From NCBI GenBank assembly GCA_017428325.1, contig JAFRRA010000004.1, positions 124,001 to 188,000 on the forward strand: a stretch of 64,000 nt of DNA. The letters run 5' to 3'. Shown here piece by piece: positions 52,579-59,910 of the stretch (position 1 is its first letter; each line of letters opens with the position of its first letter). The notes below the pieces were generated by a model that did no database searches, was not told where the DNA came from, and worked only from the letters and a program-made list of their open reading frames with translations. A program made the translations under genes and the position numbers. Source of the stretch: Bacteroidales bacterium. Lineage in GTDB: Bacteria > Bacteroidota > Bacteroidia > Bacteroidales > UBA932.

Positions 52579-53481
52579 CTACTTCACCTGCAGGCAGGCC
52601 AGTGCTATGGAGTTCAGCTTGGTATCTATGCTGTCTGCCCTTGAAGACAATACGCAAGGAGCCAGGGCACCGGCCACGAAGGCGGCGGTCCTTGTTCCAG
52701 GTACCAGCTGGGTGTTGGACTTGTAGAATACGTTTCCGCTCTCGATGTTAGGGAATACCATTCCGTCAACGTCTCCTGCAACCTCGCTCTTGAGCTTTTT
52801 GATTGAAGCTGCTTCCTTGCTGAGCGCAACATCCAGTGCCAGAGGGCCGTCCACCAGACCGTAAACCTGGCCGCGGTCGCTCATCTTGGATATCATCGCA
52901 GCCTCGACGCAGGCCGGCATTCCGTCCAGCATCTGCTCTGTAGCCGCTATCATCGCGATCTTTGGCTTCTCCACTCCCAGAGACTGGCAAACGCCGACAA
53001 CGTACTTCAGGATTGCCTGCTTCTGCTTGAAATCAGGCAGCGGAATAACAGCCATATCGCCGAAGGTCAGGAACTTAGGGTAATTAGGATGCTGCATTAC
53101 GGAAATGTGGCTCAGAACGGCCTTAGGAGGCAGAAGTCCCCATTCCTTGTTGAGAATTCCCCTCATGTACTTGTCGGTTGAGCAGAGGCCCTTCATCAGA
53201 ACGTCAGCCCTCTTCTCGTGAACTGCGGTAACAGCTTCCTGGATTGCCTTCAGCTCAACAGGAATGTCCACTATCGTGAACTTTGCGATATCGATGTTTT
53301 CCTTTGCACACACTGCCTCGATCATCTTGCGGTCTCCGTAGAGTGTTGCCTCGCAGAAGCCTGCGTCAATAGCCATACTTGCGGCACAAACAGAATGGTC
53401 ATCCACGCCCCAGGCGACAGCCAGTCTCCTTTTTGTGGTCTTAGACTTAAGGAGTTCGTATACTTCATCAAATGTCTTCAT
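52579..53481 (-). CDS. Phosphate butyryl-/acetyltransferase-type phosphotransacylase
   Basis: 300 aa, soluble. The fold is the PTA/PTB family (isocitrate-dehydrogenase-like). LAVAWGVDDHSVCAASMAI, then KGLCSTDKYMRGIL and a C-terminal half with GMVFPNIESGNVFYKSN and AGALAPCVLSSRADS follow the pattern of phosphate butyryltransferase (Ptb), shorter than the typical PTA. It moves an acyl group between CoA and phosphate. It precedes an acetate kinase by 21 nt on the gene order, so the pair converts acyl-CoA to acid plus ATP. Acyl preference (acetyl, propionyl, butyryl) is not visible. Confidence 0.88.
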   Translation of the reverse strand: MKTFDEVYELLKSKTTKRRLAVAWGVDDHSVCAASMAIDAGFCEATLYGDRKMIEAVCAKENIDIAKFTIVDIPVELKAIQEAVTAVHEKRADVLMKGLCSTDKYMRGILNKEWGLLPPKAVLSHISVMQHPNYPKFLTFGDMAVIPLPDFKQKQAILKYVVGVCQSLGVEKPKIAMIAATEQMLDGMPACVEAAMISKMSDRGQVYGLVDGPLALDVALSKEAASIKKLKSEVAGDVDGMVFPNIESGNVFYKSNTQLVPGTRTAAFVAGALAPCVLSSRADSIDTKLNSIALACLQVK

Positions 53482-53502
53482 AATACTATCAGTTTTTGTT
53501 AA

Positions 53503-54711
53503 TTACATTTTTACAAGTTTCATGGTGTCTGTAGCTATTACAAGCTCCTCGTTGGTGCATACAACGGCAACCTTGACCTTGGAATCCTTCTTTGTCAGGA
53601 TAGCGGTCTTGCCCCTGAGCCCTGCATTTGCCTCGCTGTCAAAGTCAACTCCCAGATAAGCGCATTTCTCGCCGATGTAGGCCCTTGTCTTAGGGTCATT
53701 CTCGCCGATGCCTCCGGTGAAGACGATCAGGTCAACTCCTCCCATTGCGGCGGAGAAGGCACCCACAAACTTCAAAAGTCCGTAACGGAAAATCTCCAGG
53801 GTAAGCTTCGCCCTCTTGTCTCCCCTTGCAGCAGCCTCTTCCAGGTCCCTGGCGTCTGATGATACTCCGGAAACTCCGGCAAAGCCGCTCTTCTTGGTCA
53901 TGATGTTCTCCATTTCATCTGCGGTCAAGTTGTATTTCTTCATGATGTAGGTTACTACACCAGGGTCCAGAGAGCCGCATCTGGTTCCCATTATCAGGCC
54001 ATCTATAGTCTTGAGTCCCAGGGAAGTATCCACAGCCCTTCCGTTCTTTACGGCTGTCACGCTGCTGCCGTTTCCAAGATGGCAGGTAATGATCTTTGAA
54101 TCATTGTAATCAAGGCCTGCCAGCTCGGCTCCAACCTTGGACACGAACCTGTGGCTGGTTCCGTGGAATCCATAGCGGCGGATCTTGTCCTTCTCGTAAT
54201 ACTCGTAAGGAAGACCGTAAGTGTATGCATAGTTAGGAAGTGTCTGCAGGAAAGAAGTATCGAACACCGCTACCTGAGGAACCTTTGGCAGTATACTCTC
54301 TACCGCATTGATTCCCAGCAGTCCTGCAGGATTGTGAAGTGGTGCCAGAGGAGCGCACTTTTCAATGCCGTCCTTTACCCTCTGGTCTATGAGGCAGCTC
54401 TGCGTAAAGTATTCTCCGCCGTGAACTACCCTGTGGCCCACAGCCTCGATCTCGTCCAGAGACCTGAGAACGCCGTGCTCCGGATCAACCAAAAGACCCA
54501 GCACGTCCTTGATGCCTTCGGTATGGTCTGCCACCTTCTTGTGCACCTTGAACTTTTCGGCTCCCGGAACCGAATGGGTAATGTCACTTTCATCCATGCC
54601 AATCCTCTCCACCAGGCCCTTGGCCAGCAGAGAATGTTCACTTTCGCTCTTCATATCCAGCACCTGGTACTTGATAGAAGAACTTCCGCAGTTTAAAACC
54701 AGAATAATCAT
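53503..54711 (-). CDS. ackA: Acetate kinase
   Basis: 402 aa, the acetate kinase length rather than the shorter butyrate kinase. MIILVLNCGSSSIKYQ is the N-terminal ATPase-fold motif; GHRVVHGG, VAVFDTSF and YGFHGTSHRFV (catalytic region), HLGNGSSVTAV, and DPGVVTYIM follow in the usual order. It makes ATP from acyl phosphate and ADP. Upstream is a TAnnTTTG element at 54769-54776. First gene of an operon with the phosphotransacylase, in reverse of the common order pta-ackA. Confidence 0.95.
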   Translation of the reverse strand: MIILVLNCGSSSIKYQVLDMKSESEHSLLAKGLVERIGMDESDITHSVPGAEKFKVHKKVADHTEGIKDVLGLLVDPEHGVLRSLDEIEAVGHRVVHGGEYFTQSCLIDQRVKDGIEKCAPLAPLHNPAGLLGINAVESILPKVPQVAVFDTSFLQTLPNYAYTYGLPYEYYEKDKIRRYGFHGTSHRFVSKVGAELAGLDYNDSKIITCHLGNGSSVTAVKNGRAVDTSLGLKTIDGLIMGTRCGSLDPGVVTYIMKKYNLTADEMENIMTKKSGFAGVSGVSSDARDLEEAAARGDKRAKLTLEIFRYGLLKFVGAFSAAMGGVDLIVFTGGIGENDPKTRAYIGEKCAYLGVDFDSEANAGLRGKTAILTKKDSKVKVAVVCTNEELVIATDTMKLVKM

Positions 54712-54768
54712 AATTAACTCGTTATTTTAATATTTATCTGTTCTCAGCGATTATGTGCCTTAATCGTA

Positions 54769-54776
54769 CAAATTTA
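54769..54776 (-). promoter_or_regulatory. Candidate -7 element of ackA
   Basis: The minus strand reads TAAATTTG, 57 nt before the ackA ATG. Confidence 0.45.
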
Positions 54777-54789
54777 ATAAAATTAGCGA

Positions 54790-54797
54790 TATCTTTG
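54790..54797 (+). promoter_or_regulatory. Candidate -7 element of msrA
   Basis: TATCTTTG, exact TAnnTTTG, 17 nt before the ATG at 54815, in the divergent gap with ackA. Confidence 0.5.
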
Positions 54798-54814
54798 CCT
54801 TAAACGGATAGAGT

Positions 54815-55366
54815 ATGGAAAAGAAAGAGATTTATCTGGCTGGCGGCTGCTTCTGGGGAGTTGAGCATTTCTTCTCCCTGATAGAGGGCGTCATCTCTGC
54901 GGAAGCAGGCTATGCCAACGGGAATGAAGAATTTTGCGGAAATCCGGAAGGAGACGGGCCTTCCTACAAGGAAGTATATACGGACAAAACCGGATTCGCC
55001 GAGACAGTAAAAGTCTCCTATGACAAAAACACTATTTCTCTTTCAGAGTTGATCAAGCTTTTTTTCAAGATTATAGACCCCTATTCCGTTAACCGTCAGG
55101 CTCACGATGCGGGGACAAGATACAGGACCGGCATCTATTACACAGACCCTGAAGAACTTAGTGTCATAAAGCCTGTCTATGACTCTCTGGAGAAGGAAGG
55201 CGGAAAGAAGTTTGCCGTGGAACTCCTGCCTCTTAAAAACTTCTTCAAGGCGGAAGAATATCATCAGGAGTATCTGGACAAGAATCCGGGCGGCTACTGC
55301 CACCTTCCCCTGGAGATGTTCCGCTTTGCCAAGGACTACAAGCCGGATAACAACAAAAAACCATAA
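54815..55366 (+). CDS. msrA: Peptide-methionine (S)-S-oxide reductase
   Basis: 183 aa. The catalytic Cys12 lies in LAGGCFWG; then EAGYANGNEE, YKEVYTDKTGFAETVKV, and DPYSVNRQAHDAGTRYRTGIYY are the MsrA core. No MsrB domain is fused. It repairs oxidised methionine. The gene ends 2 nt before the TPR protein, so the three plus-strand genes may be one transcript. Confidence 0.96.
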   Translation: MEKKEIYLAGGCFWGVEHFFSLIEGVISAEAGYANGNEEFCGNPEGDGPSYKEVYTDKTGFAETVKVSYDKNTISLSELIKLFFKIIDPYSVNRQAHDAGTRYRTGIYYTDPEELSVIKPVYDSLEKEGGKKFAVELLPLKNFFKAEEYHQEYLDKNPGGYCHLPLEMFRFAKDYKPDNNKKP

Positions 55367-55368
55367 GT

Positions 55369-56268
55369 ATGAAAAGAGCTATTTTACTGGCAGTGACACT
55401 GCTGTGCTGTGTCACCGCATTCTCTCAGACGAGGAAAGAACTGTATGACAGCCTGTCTCAGAGTTTCGACGACAAGGACTCGGTCAAGACTGCCAAGATC
55501 ATTGCAGACTGGGAAAGGCTTTACCCGAAAGACGCTGAACTATACTCCGTTTATGCGAACCTGTATTTAAGAAAAGCAATGAAGGAGGTTGTAATTGTTT
55601 CAAAGGAAAAACCGGAAGATGAAGAATACTATGTTGGCAAGGATTCCCTGGGAAACGAGATCTATATTTACAGTATCACTGACATTGACGACGAGATGGT
55701 TGACAAAGCCATCTCAAAACTTGGGGAAGGAATAGCAAAATTCCCTGACAGGCTGGATTTCAGGTTTGGTCTGGCTCATATCCTTTACGAAATGGAAAGG
55801 CATCAGGAAATGGTAAACTCACTTTACAAAACCGTTGAAAGATCCCGGGAGAACGGCAACAGATGGACCTGGACTCTGGACGAGAAGATGGGAGATGATG
55901 GAGAAGATGCAATGATGGAAACTTTACAGGGGTATTTCAACGATTTGGTCAACGTGCCCGACGGGATGGAACTCGCAGAAGCCTATGTGAACAAGGTTCT
56001 GCAATACTATCCGGAAAATGTAATGTTCCTCAACGACAAGGCCATTTTCGCCTATGAACGGGGAGATATGGAGGGAGCTTTGAAGGAATTATTGAAGATT
56101 CACGAAATCGCGCCGGATGACGCTGTGGTGATAAACAACATAGCCTACCTGTACGAAAGCAAGAAAGACAAGGCAAACGCCCTGAAATACTACAGGCTGC
56201 TTGAAAAGACCGGAGATGAATACTATGTTCCTATTGCAAAGAAAGCCATCGCCGAGCTGGAAAAATAA
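55369..56268 (+). CDS. Periplasmic TPR protein
   Basis: 299 aa with a signal peptide (about 1-20, FSQ). The C-terminal half shows tetratricopeptide repeats: EAYVNKVLQYYPENVMFLNDKAIFAYERGD and MEGALKELLKIHEIAPDDAVVINNIAYLYES, then KDKANALKYYRLLEKT. The N-terminal part may hold another, degenerate repeat. Protein-protein interaction role is likely; partner unknown. Sits between msrA and the phosphoesterase. Confidence 0.83.
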   Translation: MKRAILLAVTLLCCVTAFSQTRKELYDSLSQSFDDKDSVKTAKIIADWERLYPKDAELYSVYANLYLRKAMKEVVIVSKEKPEDEEYYVGKDSLGNEIYIYSITDIDDEMVDKAISKLGEGIAKFPDRLDFRFGLAHILYEMERHQEMVNSLYKTVERSRENGNRWTWTLDEKMGDDGEDAMMETLQGYFNDLVNVPDGMELAEAYVNKVLQYYPENVMFLNDKAIFAYERGDMEGALKELLKIHEIAPDDAVVINNIAYLYESKKDKANALKYYRLLEKTGDEYYVPIAKKAIAELEK

Positions 56269-56272
56269 CGAT

Positions 56273-57607
56273 ATGAAAACTGCCCTATTGAGTTTATTCT
56301 GTCTGTTTGCCCTCGGCGATTGCTTTGCAATGCCGGAAGACGGGGTGATTTACCACGTTGTTACCACTGTCAGCGAGAATCCGGCAAACGCTGTGACTGT
56401 GAATTACCACTGTTCAAACAAAACCAGTTACGTGCTTTATGCAAAGGCAAAGGACGTTGCCTTCAGGAAGGCCGTAAAGGTGGAACCTGTGAGCGTTCTA
56501 TGGAGTACTCAGGGGATTGAGAAAACCGCAAAGGAAACAACCTTCTATACCAGGGAAAGATTTGTCTGCAATGCGCTTCTTAATGGCCTTGAACCAAACA
56601 CAAAATACATCTACAAGATAGTTTCCGAAGGTTTTGAGTCCAAGGTTTATTCCTTTGTAACTGCCGGAAAGAAAGGCAAATGGAACTTTGTTGCCTTCAC
56701 CGATTTCCAGCACCGCGGAAACAGGGAGACCCTGCCTCTCATTAAGAGCATGAAAGAAATCGCGCATCCTGCGCTGGTTATCTGCAGCGGAGACATGGTG
56801 GATGTCGCCGGAAAGGAAGAAGGATGGAACTGGCTTCTGGACAATGACGTCTTCTGCGATTTTGTCTATGCGGCCTCTCCTGGAGACCACGAGTATTGGG
56901 CGGACGACAGCGGCAGGAAATATCCTCAGTACGACAAGGCACATACATTCAACCATCTGTTCAAATTCCCCGGAAATGGTGCGCCTATGAGCCTGAACAC
57001 CACCTACTGGTTCCGCTACAACAATGTCCTCTTCATTTCACTGGACATGAACAACTCCAATGTTGCTACCGGTCCAAGGTTCGAGGACCAGGTAAAATGG
57101 TTTGAAAAGACCGTGCAATCCCTTAAGGGGACATTCCAGTATCTTGTTGTATATGAGCATAAATCCATATACGGATCAAGCAAGATAGATGCAGTTGTAG
57201 CTGCAAGGCTGAGGCCGCAGTGGGCCCCTGTTTTCAAGAAATGCGGCGTTGACCTTGTCCTCAGCGGACACGACCACATCTATTCCAGGACAAGGCAGAT
57301 AGACGGAACCTATTACCTGGATATGGGATCCAGCGGAGACAAGAGAAGGGCACTGGATGACTCTGTTGCTGAAGGAGACGGAATCCACGAAAAGGTGCTG
57401 GACCTCAAGGGCGACGCCCTGTGCTGCGGTGCCAATATAAAGGTAAGCAGGCGCCAGATGAAGGTAACCGTCTACAACCAGAGAAAGGAAGTTGTTGATT
57501 CTTTCACCATCAAGGCGAAAAGAAAAGGCTCTCCGCGGGATAATCGCAGAGAGCAGCCTTTCTATCCAAGCACCTTTGTGGGAGCAGGCGCCGGAATAAA
57601 CTTCTAG
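56273..57607 (+). CDS. Secreted calcineurin-like metallophosphoesterase, purple-acid-phosphatase type
   Basis: 444 aa from the ATG at 56273, which starts the signal peptide MKTALLSLFCLFALGDCFA. A fibronectin-III-like domain (about 25-130) precedes the catalytic domain. Metal motifs: D144 in FTDFQ, D174 in SGDMVD, the usual GNHE here written as GDHE (D205-H206), VYEHKS, and SGHDHIYSR. The Asn-to-Asp change at a metal position is unusual, and the Tyr of purple acid phosphatases (GDxxY) is missing, so metal type and activity are uncertain. Follows the TPR gene by 4 nt. Convergent to the 57611-58372 gene. Confidence 0.86.
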   Translation: MKTALLSLFCLFALGDCFAMPEDGVIYHVVTTVSENPANAVTVNYHCSNKTSYVLYAKAKDVAFRKAVKVEPVSVLWSTQGIEKTAKETTFYTRERFVCNALLNGLEPNTKYIYKIVSEGFESKVYSFVTAGKKGKWNFVAFTDFQHRGNRETLPLIKSMKEIAHPALVICSGDMVDVAGKEEGWNWLLDNDVFCDFVYAASPGDHEYWADDSGRKYPQYDKAHTFNHLFKFPGNGAPMSLNTTYWFRYNNVLFISLDMNNSNVATGPRFEDQVKWFEKTVQSLKGTFQYLVVYEHKSIYGSSKIDAVVAARLRPQWAPVFKKCGVDLVLSGHDHIYSRTRQIDGTYYLDMGSSGDKRRALDDSVAEGDGIHEKVLDLKGDALCCGANIKVSRRQMKVTVYNQRKEVVDSFTIKAKRKGSPRDNRREQPFYPSTFVGAGAGINF

Positions 57608-57610
57608 ACC

Positions 57611-58372
57611 TTACTTGGCAGAATGGAAATACATTCCGTCCCACTCGAAGAGGACTTCCTTACGGCGTGAAGGAGAGTTGATAAAAACTTTCAGATTCTT
57701 GCCGGTCCTTGGAAGGGAATATGTAACGACAGGACGCTCGTCAATGAACTTGTGATACTCTTCCTTTGTCATGTTTTTCCTCTTGCCGTTGAGTTGCACA
57801 AAATAAGTCTTGTTATCGGCGTCATAACCGCTTATCTCACCTTCCCATCCGGTTTTCACGACTATACCGAGTTCTTCTCCGTTGTTGGAAACCATCGTCA
57901 TGCCGCGTTTGGCGTTATTGTACAAATAAAAAGATACGCCTGAATACTGTCCGTCCACCCATTTCCCGTCAGACCAGAGATTGTTAGAGAAAGCCACCAG
58001 CTTATTCTTTCCGTCCGAGCAGTTCCAGTAACAAATCTCAGTTTCACTGTAACTCTTTGAATAACCGTCTTCGGTATGGTCCTTAAAGCAGACATAGCCG
58101 TTGCGGATATCCACAATAACGGTATCTCCCTTATCCTGAGGCTTGCCTTTGCGGTATTTATTCCACATCTCACTCAGGCATCCAAACAGCTCGTCCTCGG
58201 GTTCTGCCAAAAAGTTATTGACGAAATCCACGATAGTCGGGCTCTTACCCTTGAAAGTCATCTGGGGATCCCCTTCTTCGTAAGACTCCCAATCCTTAGG
58301 ATAGGTTTTCTGGGCGGATAGCGCACTGCAAATCAGTAAAGCTGCCATAAGAAGAAAGAACGTTTTTTTCAT
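57611..58372 (-). CDS. Secreted protein of unknown function
   Basis: 253 aa with a signal peptide (about 1-20, LSA). The mature part has WESYEEGDPQMTFKGKSPTIVDFVNNFL at its start and is otherwise beta-rich (GDTVIVDIRNGYVCF, GVSFYLYNNAKRGMTM), ending with a Phe/Trp/Tyr-containing tail (EVLFEWDGMYFH). I recognise no family. It is convergent to the phosphoesterase and divergent from the thioesterase, with its own TAnnTTTG element. Confidence 0.72.
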   Translation of the reverse strand: MKKTFFLLMAALLICSALSAQKTYPKDWESYEEGDPQMTFKGKSPTIVDFVNNFLAEPEDELFGCLSEMWNKYRKGKPQDKGDTVIVDIRNGYVCFKDHTEDGYSKSYSETEICYWNCSDGKNKLVAFSNNLWSDGKWVDGQYSGVSFYLYNNAKRGMTMVSNNGEELGIVVKTGWEGEISGYDADNKTYFVQLNGKRKNMTKEEYHKFIDERPVVTYSLPRTGKNLKVFINSPSRRKEVLFEWDGMYFHSAK

Positions 58373-58396
58373 AACTCAGTGTTTTTTAGTGCAGTT

Positions 58397-58404
58397 CAAA
58401 TATA
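58397..58404 (-). promoter_or_regulatory. Candidate -7 element of the 57611-58372 gene
   Basis: The minus strand reads TATATTTG, exact match, 24 nt before the ATG at 58372. Confidence 0.5.
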
Positions 58405-58424
58405 GCAATCTTTTTCGGTTTTTC

Positions 58425-58432
58425 TATATTTG
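58425..58432 (+). promoter_or_regulatory. Candidate -7 element of the thioesterase gene
   Basis: TATATTTG, exact TAnnTTTG, 26 nt before the ATG at 58459. Confidence 0.5.
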
Positions 58433-58458
58433 TAACAAGAAACAAAAACTATGCGGAA

Positions 58459-58836
58459 ATGATTGAAGATCTTAAGCCTGGAATGAAAAACATAGCACGG
58501 CGTCTGGTTACTGACCAGAATACCGCCGCCGCCGCCGGAACCGGAGCTATGGCAGTGTTCTCCACCCCGTCGATGATTGCAATGATGGAAGAGGCATCCT
58601 TTCTCCTTCTGAAGAATCAGGGGCTGGCAAGCGTAGGTACAGGAGTCAATATCCAGCACCTTAGGGCCTGCCTGCCGGGAACGGAGGTATGGGCGGAAGC
58701 TGAAATTGAAAACATAGACCGCAGGGCCGTTTTCTTCAGAGTTACGGCCTATGACAGCAAGGGGGAAATCGGGAAGGGCACCCATTCCAGATTCATAATA
58801 GATCCTGAAAAATTCATGAAGAAACTGGAAGGTTAG
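58459..58836 (+). CDS. Hot-dog thioesterase of the FlK type
   Basis: 125 aa single hot-dog domain. Residues T36 (FSTPSM) and E44 (AMMEEAS) match the Thr/Glu of fluoroacetyl-CoA thioesterase FlK in spacing (8), and H67 in IQHLRACLPG stands for its catalytic His. A small acyl-CoA is the likely substrate; fluoroacetyl specificity is not implied. It precedes the ComEC-like gene by 3 nt, with no obvious functional link. Confidence 0.85.
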   Translation: MIEDLKPGMKNIARRLVTDQNTAAAAGTGAMAVFSTPSMIAMMEEASFLLLKNQGLASVGTGVNIQHLRACLPGTEVWAEAEIENIDRRAVFFRVTAYDSKGEIGKGTHSRFIIDPEKFMKKLEG

Positions 58837-58839
58837 GTT

Positions 58840-59910
58840 GTGGATTCGAGGCGGTTGGGAGTGGCGATAACATTTAGTTTCCTTCTCGGAACAGTGGCCG
58901 GCAGATTCCTGGTTGGCTTTGATTTGTCTTTTGTCATAATCCTTCTTCTAGGGGCATTATATCTGGCAAGAAAAAGGGCCATATTGTTCATCCTTTTAAG
59001 CTGCGCAGGCTTTTTCATCCTTGGAGCTCAAAGGAAAGCAGTTTACTCCGCGACAGTATCTCATACTGAGCAACATATTGAAAATAAGGCTGTTCAGATA
59101 AGGGATCATGTGTCTGGAAAACTCTCTGAAAGGCTGGAAAAAGAATCATCAAAAGGTATAGCAACCGCCCTCCTGCTCGGCGACAGAAGCGGCCTTGACA
59201 AGGAAATCAAGACAGCCTTCCGCAATGCCGGAATCAGCCACGCCCTGGCGCTTTCCGGAATGCACGTGGGAATAATCTGGAGCATAATCTGCACCTTGAC
59301 CGCTGCCTTCAGATGGAATTACAGGACCCGTATATTTTCCTTTATCCTGAGCATAGCGATAATCTTCACCTATGCGATAATAACCGGCCTTTCCCCTTCC
59401 GTGAGCAGAGCCTGCATAATGATAGCAGTCTGGAAAACAGCCGGATTGCTTTGCCAAAGCGATGACAGGCTAGGGCCTCTTCTCATAGCGGCATTCGCCA
59501 TTGCGCTGTTCAATCCTATGGCCGTGGAAATGATAGGATTCCAGCTGTCTTTCGCTGCGGTCGCAGGAATAGTCTTCCTCTATCCTGCCATTGAGGAAAG
59601 CATTGAGAAAGTCTTTGGTACCAGAAAGAATATCGGCCTCAGGATTGCTGCGGGAGGAGCCCGCCTTATGGGAATCACGATGACCTGCCAGATAGCGACA
59701 TTCCCGCTCATCCTCCTGTATTTCGGAAGGATAAGCGGGAATTTCCTGATTTCCAATCTTGTCAGTGCACCTCTTGTGACGCTTTCCGTCTACGGAAGTG
59801 CCGCGGCCGCCCTGCTTGGCGGGATTCCCGCAATAGGAGGAATCATCTCTGACATAGCATCCGCGATAATAGAAATCCTCCGGCAGGTTGTTCTGTTCCT
59901 GGGCAGCTAG
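58840..59910 (+). CDS. Minimal ComEC/Rec2-family membrane protein
   Basis: 356 aa from a GTG at 58840-58842, 3 nt after the thioesterase stop. Two or three N-terminal helices (DUF4131-like) lead directly to the competence core: KGIATALLLGDRSGLDKEIKTAFRNAGISHALALSGMHVGI is the signature loop and helix, followed by further membrane helices with LSPSVSRACIMIAVW and FQLSFAAVAGIVFLYP. The OB-fold insert and the C-terminal metallo-beta-lactamase domain of full ComEC (about 700 aa) are absent, and the frame ends normally at a stop. DNA uptake pore alone or a degenerate form are both possible. Confidence 0.85.
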   Translation: MDSRRLGVAITFSFLLGTVAGRFLVGFDLSFVIILLLGALYLARKRAILFILLSCAGFFILGAQRKAVYSATVSHTEQHIENKAVQIRDHVSGKLSERLEKESSKGIATALLLGDRSGLDKEIKTAFRNAGISHALALSGMHVGIIWSIICTLTAAFRWNYRTRIFSFILSIAIIFTYAIITGLSPSVSRACIMIAVWKTAGLLCQSDDRLGPLLIAAFAIALFNPMAVEMIGFQLSFAAVAGIVFLYPAIEESIEKVFGTRKNIGLRIAAGGARLMGITMTCQIATFPLILLYFGRISGNFLISNLVSAPLVTLSVYGSAAAALLGGIPAIGGIISDIASAIIEILRQVVLFLGS

